A stretch of 64,000 bases of DNA from Ceratothoa steindachneri (GCA_963969495.1 OZ018330.1:66412907-66476906), one strand, 5' to 3'; positions 33,751-44,800 are shown, numbered from the stretch's first letter. The notes: generated by a model from the sequence alone, not told the origin. A program made the numbers and translations.

Positions 33751-34682
33751 CGAGTGGCGGGCAGTAAGTTTTGCGAATCGGTATGGCAAAACAGAGGAAG
33801 GGGGAAGGCTGTTTGTGCGGGTGTTAGGACAAGTTATGACAAGTCAGGAAATGCAGCCGCACGCTCCTGCCTCGTATATTTAAGAAGCAGTAGCGAATCG
33901 CATATCTTCAGTCACCAAATTTTCTACAATGGATAAGGTTGAGCACCGCGCAGTGATCAAATTTTTGACCAAGGAAGGCAATAATGCAAAAGAGATCCAT
34001 GAACGCATGGTTGCAGTGTACACCGACACCCTTCCTTCCTATGCAACCATTGCTCCCTAGAATAGGGAGTTCCGCCATAGTCGTGAGTCCCTTGAAGATG
34101 ATCCCCGTCCAGGACGTCCGTCAGACGTGACTAACGAGGACAATTTGGCCTGTGTGGAGAGGATGATCCTCGAAAATCAACGGGTGAAGGTCGAAGGGAT
34201 CGAGCGAGAACTTGGAATATCACATGGAAGTGCTAGCAACATCATCCACGACAATTTGGCCATGACCAAAGTCTCTGCCCTTTGGGTCCCTAGAAACCTC
34301 ACGCCCCATGATCGACTTCAACGTCGTCAAAGTCCACAAGGCCAGAGTTGCACAAGCTGCCCTGCGTGAGTGCGGATTCGAGGAACTCAACCATCCACCC
34401 TACAGTCCAGATCTGGCCCCTACCGACTACTTTTTATTCCGCCAGCTCAAGGTTACACTGCGTGGACGCCGGTTTGGGGACGATGAAGATGTCCAGCTCG
34501 CCGTCCAGGAGTGGATTGAACAGTAGTCGGGAGATTTCTGGTTGTCGGGAATTCGAAGCCTTAGGGACCATTGGCGCAAGTGCATTGAAGTCGAGGGTAG
34601 TTAAATTAAAAAATAATAAAACACTTTTCCTCATATCTCGTTTCCTTATATTCGAATTGCAAAACTTATTGACCGCCCCTCG
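33751..34682 (+). mobile_element. Mariner transposon with internal deletion
   Basis: TIRs CGAGTGGCGGGCAGTAAGTT (left) and CGAGGGGCGGTCAATAAGTT (right, reverse complement) continue for several more matching bases. TA flanks both ends (33749-33750 and 34683-34684). At about 0.93 kb it is some 350 bp shorter than a typical 1.3-kb mariner, because the middle of the transposase is missing. Confidence 0.87.
33929..34605 (+). pseudogene. Mariner transposase with catalytic middle deleted
   Basis: The ATG at 33929 starts MDKVEHRAVIKFLTKEGNNA, the family's N-terminal helix-turn-helix. A stop at about 34058 breaks it. RPGRPSDVTNEDNLACVERM and the second HTH (IERELGISHGSASNIIHDNL) follow. After RNLTPHDRLQRRQ the sequence jumps, in another frame, to HKARVAQAALRECGFEELNH and then HPPYSPDLAPTDYFLF, so the region with the first two catalytic Asp residues is lost. 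The third Asp (APTDYFLF) remains. A TAG at about 34524 (from CAG) cuts off the last 25 or so residues. Confidence 0.85.
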
Positions 34683-34772
34683 TATACCACTGAACTATTT
34701 TATGGGCTACTTAGACATGGTACTCGAAATCATCGGTGGCCAGTTTTAGACTCGACTTGCAATATGCATACA

Positions 34773-35577
34773 CAATTTTGGTAATACTTCAGATTTGGGG
34801 TGCACGGTAGGTGGCGCTGTTAGTAGGCTACAATTTTGGGCTACAATATATCTCTTATGACGTCATATGGTAGCTTCAGATGTGACCAATCACGGCGTTT
34901 TATTTTTTTGTTGTTTTGGGGATTTGTAACTTTTAGTCTGTATTATTTACTAAATATCTGCGCCTCTGCCCGTTTATAGACTTTTTCTAAGTTAGGTAAC
35001 TTTTCTTGATGCCTTTTATTGTTTATTTTTTTGTTTTCGTATTTTTTGTTTCATAGTAAACGATAACAGCTTCTTACTGGCAAGTCGCAGCTATAAATAG
35101 AACCCGCTTAGCATTTGTTTCTCTTTGGTTATGGCTTTTTCGTGCTCTAGTTGTGCTTCTTCGTTATTCGAATTCGGGTTTATTTTGCATAACCGCGAAA
35201 ACTTTTAAATTATTTAGAGGCGCATAAACTAATCAAGAAACCTATAAAAGTAAGTATTATTTGTCATTAGGTTAGGTTTTTCTGCCAGTAAAAAGGTGTT
35301 GGGAAAAAACCCCAGTAAATTCAAGGGGACTGCTCGTGGGGGAGATATCACTGCGCCCCCTCCCCCCCCCTTGCGATGATCCTGAGTTTCAATCAATTGG
35401 GGGGTCTGGGGGGGCATCCCCCCTGTATATACTCTTATACAAAAAAATATAACGCAGTAATTGTTCACATCTGACGCTACCGTCTGACGTCATAAGCCAT
35501 ATATTGTAGCCAAAAATTTTAGCCTATAAACAGCGCAACCTACCGTGCGCCCCGAAACTGAAGTGTTACCCAGAATT
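34773..35577. mobile_element. Non-autonomous element with ~115-bp terminal inverted repeats
   Basis: The left end (34773-34890, starting GGTAATACTTCAG) matches the reverse complement of the right end (35463-35577, starting GGGTAACACTTCAG). Shared words in order are GCACGGTAGGT, GCGCTGTT, TAGGCTA, GGCTACAATATAT, CTTATGACGTCA, GGTAGC and TCAGATGTGA. The interior of about 570 bp has no coding sequence and contains long G and C runs near 35330-35420. The superfamily cannot be assigned and no unambiguous target duplication was found (AATTTT lies near both ends). Confidence 0.75.
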
Positions 35578-35584
35578 TTTACTT

Positions 35585-36280
35585 TTTTGAGAAACCATTA
35601 ATATTAGTCATGAGACTGTGAGTTATCAAAAAGTTAACTGACTAGTAATTGCGGTTTTCAGAAATATAGCGCCATATGTCGCAAAATAAATAATGAACTT
35701 TCTTGACGTTCGTTTTATTCCTGGCGGCTGAAAGTATATAGTTTATAATCTTGTTTCTAAATATAATTTATAGTATAGATTATATTACATTATAAAATAT
35801 ATATTTAAAAATGCTGATAATATATATTCTATAATCGAGCGCATGCGCATAAATCGAATTCCAGCAGTACTCGCTTAATTATGAGTTTAGATTCGGAATC
35901 AGCATACACGCTTTTGTTTAATACTTTTGACACAGTAGCAAAATCTTTGCTGTTTAGTGGAATTGATACAGAGCACAACCTGATGAACTAAAGATCAGAT
36001 GGAAAGGATCTTGGAGCTTAGACATTTTGGTCGGGCAATAAATGTAGGGAATGTAGGCATTGGAAGATTTAAATTCATTGGTCAAAATATCTTATAAAAA
36101 AGGTGCGAACACCAGAAACAAATTTTATATTAATCTGCACATTAAGACTTTGCCTCAAAATTTTATATACTGAGATGTGACAGTAAAATTTTAATTCTTT
36201 CTCATTACATAGTTCAGTCCAAAATAGCAATCCTACCAGATTTATCTGACTTGGCCAACTCAAAATTGGCCAGGGGAACT
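35585..36280. other. AT-rich spacer, nothing recognised
   Basis: Between the long-TIR element and the right arm I see no ORF or repeat of note. Confidence 0.4.
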
Positions 36281-36309
36281 GTGGTGAGTAGGTTTGTGCA
36301 GACACCTAT

Positions 36310-37050
36310 AAGCATTCCACGTTTATATATTTCGCTTGCTGAAGGTTGTGCAGCAGATGTTAGTGTCATACCTGAAGTTCGTAGTTGACCGTGGCCTTGA
36401 ATCTTTAAATAAAGCCTTAAGGCATTTCTCACAAAGATACACTATACTTATGATATTACATATATATCGATAGTGCTGCTAACTTCTAGGTGTCATCTAA
36501 TAATATACATAAATACTGTTCTTGATGAGAGAGAGATTTATAGAATCTGGTGTATATTCAATCCAGCCAAGGCTCCCTACTACACGACAGTTAGTAGAGA
36601 GATTAGTGGATTTGACCAAACACACCATCAAATGGCTCTTAGTTATTTGGTTGTAGGATAAGAAGAGAAAATTATTCTTCTGGTCGAGAGGTTAAACTTT
36701 CTTACTTATAGAGTTCTAACTTACTTTTATGACGACGGATTAGACATCCATTAAATCCTTCTGATGTTGTTTATGTTTATAAGTAGGTTTCACTGCAGTT
36801 CACGTTCCATGTTGGTGAGTATCCGTCAGAGGGACAAGGTCAGAACGCTTCTAGTATGGGAGGCATCTGGGGATCGGTCTATCGCATGCATGGTCTCAAA
36901 ATGATCAAGTCGTCAGAGACATCTGCAGGTCAAGCAGCCGTACGCATAATCTCAGCGTTGTAGTCAACTGCGGGTCTTCCTCCCGTAAGACTATAAACGT
37001 ACGCAGTGTCTAGCAGCCTCGTCCTACGTCTTACGTCTTGAAAAAGTTGG
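36310..37050 (+). pseudogene. BEL/Pao integrase relic, right arm
   Basis: Plus-strand counterpart of the relic at 19270-20115. Readable pieces are VDRGLESLNKALRHFSQRYT (core region), WCIFNPAKAPYYTT (equivalent to WxFNPPxAPHxGG), LLVERLNFLTYRVLTYFYDD (equivalent to the NSRPLT region) and VGEYPSEGQGQNA near the C-terminus. It is more decayed in the core than the left-arm copy but less so around FNPAKAP, so the two copies have decayed independently. Confidence 0.7.
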
Positions 37051-37238
37051 AAGATAAAAAAGAATAGTGAGAGTAGAGTGGACAGTAATTATCAGGGTAA
37101 AGTGGTGAAAGGGAATGAGTAAAAGTTATTGTTGGTTGCTGGGTGACCAGCCATCACTTGGATGTTTATCTTCTCGTTTTAATATGCTTATTAATATTTG
37201 GTTAGGTGTGTAGGGGCTGTTACGCCTCTATTCTTTTT

Positions 37239-38091
37239 CTAAGAACTTCTTTTTGTCCGATTCGAATATTGTGAAATTGTTTGTATTATTTTTTGCTTTA
37301 CTTGCAATTCCTTACTGATCTTCTGAAATCTGCATATCGGTACGGGATTAACTCTGTTTATCAGTTTTTTGCTCCTGAAGCTTTCCCTGTTATTCTCTCT
37401 GTGTTGTATTGGGATCTCCATTTTCAATTTTTTTTCGTCTCCGTCTAGGAGTACTTCTAAATTATTTTATATTTTGATGGCCCTTTTTTGTATTGATATA
37501 TTTACTAGCACCATTTCTATCTCCTAGTGTAGATCTCTCTGCTTCCTGTGTTAGTAGTATGCCGCCGCTTTGGATTGTGATTGCTAAATATAATAGAACT
37601 GATTTGCATAGTATGTTACATATTTTGATTTTATTCTTTGTTTTTAAGTTTCTCAACTTGTATAATTTTGCTAAATTAGCTTTTGCTAATTTTATTCTCT
37701 CTAAAATGTGTTTCTGATACCCGTTAGAGGTTATCTTTAGTCCAAGGACCTTGCCTTCTTTTTCTTATCTCTACCTTTCTTTATTTATAGTTACTCTTGA
37801 CGTTTTCTTTCGTCCTATTGGGATAATTGTAAGCTTATCGGCGTTTATCCTTATCTTCCATTTCTTTTCCAAATTGTTTATGTTCACGATTTCTGCTGCC
37901 GTAATTCTGGCTTTTGTTGGTGGGTGCCTGTACGAACTATAGTGATTATTGAGATGTCGTCTGTAAATTGTACATATTCGGTGTTTTCGAAGACTGGATC
38001 TGGTAGATCCCTTGTATATATATACTATATAGCGTCGGACTGAGACATCCCCCTTGGAGGACACCCTGATTGATTTCAAATTCGGGTCCAC
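37239..38091 (-). pseudogene. Non-LTR RT palm/thumb fragment, right arm only
   Basis: The minus frame at 38091-37771 contains NLEKKWKIRINADKLTIIPI, matching the WxIxINxxKTxxIxF motif after the FADD box of LINE RTs. 37656-37462 (NLKTKNKIKICNILCKSVLL YLAI) matches the thumb (LxxKxKIxIYKxxIRPxLxY). 37427-37239 (IPIQHRENNRESFRSKKLIN) is a downstream piece. The fragment has no counterpart in the left arm. It probably continues the LINE at 38883-40620 on the same strand, now separated by shared arm sequence. Confidence 0.6.
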
Positions 38092-38882
38092 TATGTTCTT
38101 CTATGGATCGAGAAAGTCTAAAAAATATAATAATGAAAACTTATAGCTTTTAACTTATTATTGTTGTAAGAGTTATTATTAGTAATGAGTGATGTTCTGC
38201 ACCATCCAAAGTTTTATACAATTTGTCGATTATTAATTGCTATTCGATCTTTTAAGCATGTAAATAATGATTTGGGCTTCCCAACTTCCTATATATGTAT
38301 ATGAGGTTGGTCAACCTAATTTTGCATGTCTCGACGATAAGAGCGTATTTCGTGTGGTAAATTCAACTAACTCTTATTATTCGTTTAGAGGTTCATTTCA
38401 CGCGTGATGCCATAAAATGCAATTGCGTTCTACGACGCGCAGGTGACACATTTGGGTGATAATCTCATCGTTGCAAAAGTGAGATGTAAAATGGAATTTA
38501 TGGAGTTCTAATTCTTTTACTAAGGAAATCATAAAAAGGTTAAAGTGTTACTATAAATAAAACTGTACTTCTTATATAATCTAATATTGCTACAAATAGA
38601 AGAAAATAATTTTATACGAGTTTGACCAGTTAAGAAATTTTAATATTGCTACTATTAGAAAGAAATAAAAGAGCTGAAGAGTTTGGCCATTTATTTAAGT
38701 GAAAGTTTCTAAAATCTATTATCAGTAATAATGAAAGAAAATATAATGTTTTCCGAGTTTTCCTATTTATGAATATCTAATATTATTATTCATATGAGCA
38801 ATAAAATATTTTCACGATTTTGTCAAATAAGAAAATTTAATTTTGCTACTAATCAGAGTAATATAGTATTTCTAGAATTTAG

Positions 38883-39520
38883 TCATTTGCTTAAACCATA
38901 AAAGCCTGCAAAATTTTCTGCTTCCGTGAAATCGTTGTCTATATCGGATTTGACGGATTTCTTCGTTACGATTTTGTTTACTTTATCTTGTAGTATAGTT
39001 TCATATATCTCGTTACATATGATTGTCGCACGTTCATATAGTACTTGGTGATTTGGTTTTAGTGTTGGTCTCCGCTGCAGTTCTCTTGATCTGAGTACAT
39101 AGTTTATTCTCTTGTTAAAATAAATCTGGTAGCCCAGTTTTGTCTTTTCTGGGCTTTTGTGTGTATTGGTCAGAGTTTGCATGGGGATTACTCGGTATAA
39201 CATCTTTAGGTGGATGAGGGCCATTTCAAAGTTTCTCTTGTTTTTGCCTGACATACTTTTGGATTTGTGTAGCGATCAGTGTGGTTTTGCTTGGGAAACC
39301 TTTTGTGTTAAATGAGATGTTTGTCCTTTTGCCGTCAGTTTACTTCTAGCACTCGCTCTTTACTATTCCAACATCTGAGTGATGTCATCTGCTAATCTTA
39401 TGTACATCGAACTATCTTGTTTCGGTTGAAGCTGGCCACTGATGTATAGAGTGCACCAAAATGGACTCAGACACCCGTTTTGATGGACGCCTGCTTTCAA
39501 CTCACTACTCTTTAACGTTT

Positions 39521-39579
<59 letters not shown>

Positions 39580-40620
39580 TATGTAGAGTGGCCTTACTTT
39601 TATCCGAGTCGTTATATGGTATTTTCTATAGGTTTATTTCCAAGTTTAGGCCACTTAACTATACTTTCACGACGGGTATCCAAGCTTTGTCTATGATGTT
39701 CACTCTGTTTTCTTTCGCCTTTACTGTAGCAATTTTTTTCTGATATAATTTTAAGCCCAGTATCTTTACATCGCTTGCTTACGAACCCGTGTTATTTTGG
39801 GTTATATAGGTTGTTATTTCCTAGGGTTTTCTTTAAATTCTCGTTTACAAGCTTTTCGAGAAGTTTCCTTAGGGAGCGTATCTTTCGATTTGGTGCTTCG
39901 ATTTGCCCGGTATCGACAGGAAGACCATTATTGCCCTCTTGATTGCTTAGGAGAAATATCCAATATTCAGGCAGTCATTGAAGATCTCCAATATTGCCTC
40001 ATGAATTTTGTTTGGAAAATTACTCAGGTAGGTCGTTATTATACCGCTTATACCTGGTACTTTTTGCTCTAAGAAATTAACTGCTGCAAGTATTCCTCCT
40101 TTGTAAAAGGCATTTATTTTCATTGCGGTTTGCATCCCACCTTGTCGATTCGTAAGTAGGGAGCAATTTTTCCTTGTTTTTCTTTTAGTTATCTTGTTTT
40201 TCTTCTTCGTATTCCATGTCCTATATTTTATTTTCCTCCGGTGGCAAGAAAAGTATTTTTTCTAATTTCAAGAATTCGTGAAGTTCCTCTTTCTGGTGCA
40301 CTTCCTCTCTGTTCTACTTTGAATTATATGCATTCTTTGGGTTGCGATCATCGTAGTTTGTATTGAATCCAGAATTTCGTAGGATCTGTTACTTTCTCCA
40401 TTTTTTTAATAATTTGTTTTCAGACCAGATCTGACTTGTCTTTTATCATTCTTTCTGCTTGCTTTCTGATATTTCTTATCCTGTGATATCTCTATATGGC
40501 AGTTACATTGTTTCTTTCGTTAAAATCTTAAATTCTTGCATTTTCTGTTCAATTTCTTTATCCCATCGTGGTGCAGTTAAAGTTCTATAATCTCTTATTG
40601 GTCTATATTGTTTGTAGGCT
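38883..40620 (-). pseudogene. Non-LTR reverse transcriptase relic, right arm
   Basis: Minus-strand counterpart of the relic at 16020-17090, extending further 3'. A VHQNGCLSPFWCTLYISG-like reading near 39470 equals the VPQGGCLSPTL motif of the left arm. After an (AT)n tract and a stop, the open frame at 39254-38883 (NFEMALIHLKMLYRVIPMQT, LGYQIYFNKRINYVLRSREL) continues on the same strand and may be later ORF2 sequence, though I cannot place it in a motif. Confidence 0.55.
39524..39575. repeat. (AT)n microsatellite
   Basis: About 26 uninterrupted AT units inside the right arm and absent from the left arm. The ORF starting at 39519 begins with the YIYIYI reading of this tract and is not a gene. 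Confidence 0.95.
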
Positions 40621-40869
40621 TCTGTTATTTTTGCCATTGTTCGTTTCAAGTGTGTGTACCAACCGCCTCATGATATTTTAAGATGGCGCCAGAGAAGTTT
40701 TGCATTGTAAAATTGAGTTAAAATATTGTATTTCTGTTACTTAAAAAGTGTAAAAGAGCCTCCCCTCCATCGAAAGCAATAATATATTTTTAAAACCAAT
40801 CCATGGAAGAGATTGCGTTATTTCATAAAATAGGCAGAGCAGGAGTAGATTGCGTTGATGCACAAAAAC

Positions 40870-41330
40870 GTTCACGAATGCACTAGTACAATCCCAACAT
40901 ATTCTGTATCAAGAACATAAAAATAAAATTACAAAGTATTTAAAACAATATTATGCACTGGATAACAAATACAAACAACGAGAGCGTAGGAATCTCAGAG
41001 ACGTGCATGAGGAAGCTGAAATGCTACCCCTCAACCAGGTTCTGAGAAATAAATAACTAAATATATGGAAAAAAATAGAAGAAACCATTTAACGAAACAT
41101 CAATTTGAAGAAAATAGTAATGCAAACCACAGATCCGCAAGCAGTATAAAAACACTGCAAATAGAGGATGGACATTTTATAGATAGAGAGCAAATATGAA
41201 AAGTAATGAGGAAATAGAATAAACTCCAGGAAAAAGAGTAAAGAACGTCTCGAATACCAGGAGTAGATGATCTCACAGCCTGGAGGTACGTTATTTCCCT
41301 TTGAGAAAATAAAAAAGAGGACCAGGCTCC
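40870..41330 (+). pseudogene. LINE-like fragment, right arm (mirror of 15250-15560)
   Basis: The plus strand reads RERRNLRDVHEEAEMLPLNQ, then a degraded EVWKKIEE linker, then TPGVDDLTAWRYV with frame changes. It resembles the segment just before and into the RT fingers of non-LTR elements (PGxDxIxxxxxK). It lies head to head with the minus-strand LINE relic that ends near 40620. Confidence 0.4.
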
Positions 41331-42625
41331 TGAGTGACTAGGAAGCCCAAGGGCACAAAACCTACAGGGCTACATTTACATGGATGAATGTAGACAAGAG
41401 ATATAAAAACAGAAAAGCAAAAAAGAAAAGTTTAAGTATAGTTTAGGGACGCCGGCTCACGGAAGCTTTAAGAACAATAGAATGACAATAAACCGTAGGT
41501 CACCCTGAAAAATCTAGGAATGCCCACCCCCATCCTCTCCCTCCCCGCCCTCTTTGGGCAGACCAACTAAGGATAACTTTGAAACTCCAACCACTTTCCT
41601 TTTCTTCATATTTCCCTTATTTTCTTCCTCCCTTTCTCCCATTACAACCCTCTTTCTTCCCCGTCTTCTCCCTCGCTGTCAATCGCCAAAATAGAGCCGA
41701 TGATAGCGGAGGAGCGAGGACTTGCGAAGAGGTCAGCCTGGGACGTCCCTTCCTGACTTACCAAGCCCAGATGGGGCGGAGAGTTGGTAGGAGAAACCCA
41801 TAGAGGAGCGCTATTTATCTATTTATCAAAGATAAATTAGTAAAAATCTAAAATACTACTGATAAAAGTTATGAGAAAATTTACGACTCTGAACCTCTAT
41901 AAAAATGCATTTCCTTAAACCTATTATTTATAGGTAAATAGAGAATAAAGCTAGAAGACTTTATGAAAGTTTAATTTTGCTATTATTCAAACACCATAAA
42001 AGGAACTTAGATTTTAATAAAAATAATTAAATGTTTGATAAGTCTGGATGCTTATGAAAATTTGGTTTTGCTACTAACAAACGCAATGAGTCTGTTTATT
42101 TATGAAAGAAAAGAAAATTTATTAAAATGAAATATTTCTAGTAGTCAAATAAATAAAATATTAACGAGTTTGGTAATTTACGAAAAGTTGATTCATGAAA
42201 TTCCATTTATGCTACTCCAAAAATATTCATATTTTCTTCCGAGGTTTTCATCTATGAATATTTAATATATGCAAATGTAATAATGGTAATAATAATGTAA
42301 TAATGATATTGCTGGTAATACCCATAGCCAAAAAACATGTTTGACAAATTACCCTATTTATCATAATATAATATTTTAAAATTTACCATTGCCCTAAAAT
42401 AATGAGTTTTAATAAATTATTATTGTTTTAGATAAACAAATTTACTATTTGTATTAATAAAAGAAAAAATATGTTACAAAAGTTTATATTGTCATTTACT
42501 CTAATGGAATTAAATAAAATCTAAAGTTGCTACTAATAATATCATTAAATTCTTGATTAGTTTGGCTTATTTTGAAATATGAATTTATGAAAATCTAATT
42601 GCGCTATGATTTAAAGCAAGAAAAT

Positions 42626-43175
42626 GTTGATGTGTTTTGCAATTTATAAAAATTGCTACTAATGAGAACATTAGTCGATTTTATTAAATAAACAACCAAA
42701 CACTCATCAAACATTTAATTGTGCGTGTATTAATAGCAATATTAGATATTCAAAAAAATGATTTCACATTTAGAGCAAACTTCGTCAAACCTTTGATTGC
42801 TTTGGTTAAAAGCAATAAAATATTTGATAAATTTTACTCATTATGAAAATGGAATTTATGAAAATCCAATTTCTATTCATTTGCATAAATGACAAATAGT
42901 TTTTGAACTAATATTTATGGCAAAATTGCGAGAGAAAATGAAATAGCAAATCTAGTGCCCCTCAAGTCTTAGGGTTAAAGGAGAATAGGTATTGGCATGT
43001 ATGAAAATGAATTTGTGAAAATCTATAATTGATACTTATCGGAACAATAAAATTATTGGCTAGTTTTAATAGATGAATATTGAATTTCTGAAAATCTAAC
43101 ATATATATTATTAAAAGAAATAAAACATCCAACGAATTTAGCCAATAACATATGAATATGTGTTTACATTATAGT
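42626..43175. repeat. AT-rich repeat continuing beyond the right arm
   Basis: The same word types (TTGCTACTAAT, AATATTAGATAT, AAATCTAAT) as in the arms continue for about 550 bp past the last base matching the left arm. There the left arm is interrupted by LINE copy C. Confidence 0.55.
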
Positions 43176-43182
43176 ATTAATC

Positions 43183-43235
43183 AATGTGGCCGCCCTTAGC
43201 GATGATTTCGATTTCCTTTGCACGCTCGGAAAAAT
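43183..43235 (-). pseudogene. Tc1-like transposase C-terminal fragment
   Basis: The minus strand reads RAKEIEIIAKGGHID, resembling the last residues of Tc1 transposases (AVIxAKGGHTxY). Only about 15 residues remain. RAKEIEII is repeated on the opposite strand at 43247-43269 as one arm of a palindrome. Confidence 0.55.
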
Positions 43236-43269
43236 ATTATTCAGATCGTGCAAAGGAAATCGAAATCAT
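43202..43269. repeat. Perfect 23-bp inverted repeat with 22-bp spacer
   Basis: ATGATTTCGATTTCCTTTGC plus ACG at 43202-43224 is repeated exactly in reverse complement at 43247-43269. Because one arm encodes the Tc1 C-terminus, the palindrome arose by inverted duplication of transposase sequence and not as a native terminal repeat. Confidence 0.9.
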
Positions 43270-43439
43270 AACGCCATTCGGGCAGAGAGAAAATGAAAAC
43301 TCAAGACGATTCCCCTATTTGATTGTCTCTCTGTTATTAATAAAAGAACTACAACGAGGATTTACGGAGATTTTAACTTCCGAACGTCGAATATGTAGCA
43401 AACCCTTCGTTTAAAAAGTAAACAGATTATAATTATCGA

Positions 43440-43980
43440 ACACTATTCATGAAAATTTTCCTTTTTAAAAGGTTGAAGAGCCCAACGTGTGGGAAAATAT
43501 ATTGGATTTAATTGTTCCCGCAAAAGCTTAGTGGAACATGTTTAAGTTTGCCAGTCACTGGTACAAGTGACCATAGCGTAGTTCAATTTCAAATAAAGAC
43601 AAGCATAATAACAAATAAAAGCAACCAATTGAGACCGTATTTTTAGAGCTGCAATTTCGATGTTTTTCGTGACCGTATTAGGAAAATAACTGAGCTAGCT
43701 TTTATATAATAGAGCTGTAAAATATAGTTATTCACAGTTACAGCAAGTTTTAATTACTGAAGAGCTGGAGTTAGTTATATGTATACTTAAGCAGAAAACA
43801 CGCCAATCAACGCGGTCGGCTACATCACTAGTCCAATTATATACTTTATATGGGATCGTAAATAAACGTTAACGAATATTAGAAAAACGTAGAAACCGAA
43901 ATAAATTGAGAAAGCTATAGACAAATTTTATCCGAGACTGGTTAAATGTGGAGATGTCAAATCGAAGAAAATGATTAAGG
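43440..43980 (+). pseudogene. CR1-like LINE endonuclease end and linker
   Basis: Plus-strand pieces read VWENILDLIV, then VEHVxVCQSL with a following TSDHSVVQFQIK-like segment (the S-D-H motif that closes AP-type endonucleases). Next come NQLRPYF, FDVFRDRIRKI, WASFYNRAVKYSYS and TEELELVICIP, the usual tyrosine/tryptophan-rich linker between endonuclease and RT in CR1 elements. Frame changes occur about every 60-100 bp. Confidence 0.6.
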
Positions 43981-43984
43981 AAAT

Positions 43985-44185
43985 CTATCTATATATCAAA
44001 TATCTCTCTCTTCACTATCTCTCAATTAATTACTAATGACTATCGACTAAGGCCATTCCTTTAAGCAAGATGTTGAAAGCTCCAGCAAACAAAATATATT
44101 TGAAATTACTAAATTAACTATTCTATTAATACTTTTAATATTTTATGCAAAGGCCTCATATGCGGAATGGTATCAAATGCTTATT
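43985..44185 (-). repeat. Inverted repeat, left copy (~200 bp)
   Basis: Reverse complement of 44712-44915 with few mismatches over about 195 bp, including AAGGCCATTCCTTTAAGCAA, GATGTTGAAAGCTCCAGCAA and GGCCTCATATGCGGAATGG. The right copy is continuous with the CR1-like RT reading frame, so this left copy is the inverted duplicate. Confidence 0.85.
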
Positions 44186-44329
44186 TAGAAGTGTTTTTAT
44201 TGTTGAGTTGTTATCACAGCTATCCACACTAAGAGAAAGAATCGATTTGGGGAAGAATAAAATTTTCCTCGGCATGCGAATTATTCACTATATAAACAAG
44301 ATGGAACAAGCGAAGGTTTCAAGCCTGAC

Positions 44330-44800
44330 TTCGTGTACCAACCTCAACTAAATGAGCTCAAGAATACATTAGTAAATTCACTGTGTGCGATCTTTAACCC
44401 TACTACTAAGCAAAGGGTAGTCCCAGTAGAGTTTAAAAAGCTGTTAGGCTGATCTTCAAAAATGGAGAGATAAGCGACCATAGTAACTTCCATCCTTTAG
44501 TTTAACGGTAGTAGATGGTTACCTCTTAGAATCGATAATTAGAGATAGTATGCTGGATCATCTATAGTCAGATAATTGAATCTTGAACACAATACTGATT
44601 TTTGCTAAAAGGCTTGTGTCTAACCAATCTTCTAGAATTTTGGTGGGAAATGACTTTCATCTACCATGAAAGCAAAGCAGTGGATATAGTTTACAGGGAC
44701 TTCCAAATAAGCATTTGATACCATTCCGCATATGAGGCCTTTGCAGAAAATATTAAAAGTATTAATAGAATGGTTAATTTAGTAATTTCAAATATAATTT
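44330..44800 (+). pseudogene. CR1-like reverse transcriptase fragment
   Basis: Plus frames read ELKNTLVNSLCAIFN, VPVEFKKAVRLIFKNGEISD (two frames), then LLESIIRDSMLDHL-like and LVYxDFQKAFDTIPHMRPLQ with changes of frame, with ILKVLIEWLI following. These equal the CR1 motifs LxxIFNxSLxTGxVPxxWKxANVxPIFKKGxxxDxxNYRP, LLExIIRDxIxxHL and LDFxKAFDxVPHxRLLxKL. The C-terminal half is missing. With the endonuclease end at 43.44-43.98 kb it probably formed one element. Confidence 0.65.

Larger units (their letters stand above)
36285..42625 (-). repeat. Right arm of the large inverted duplication
   Basis: Reverse-complement counterpart of 13932-20110 with the same internal order. Arm-specific sequence here is the LINE part at about 37190-38150 and the LINE continuation plus (AT)n at about 38885-39575. 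The outer edge, near 42625, matches the left arm right up to the LINE copy C junction (ATTATAGCAC at the left, ATCATAGCGC in reverse complement here). This suggests that copy C inserted into an already duplicated repeat. Confidence 0.8.

Noticed and set aside
13932..42625. Arms as terminal inverted repeats of a single giant DNA transposon such as a Maverick/Polinton
   Set aside because: No protein-primed polymerase, packaging ATPase or Polinton-type integrase is seen in the centre, and the arms contain unrelated retroelement pieces. A composite element is not fully excluded, but a segmental duplication is simpler.
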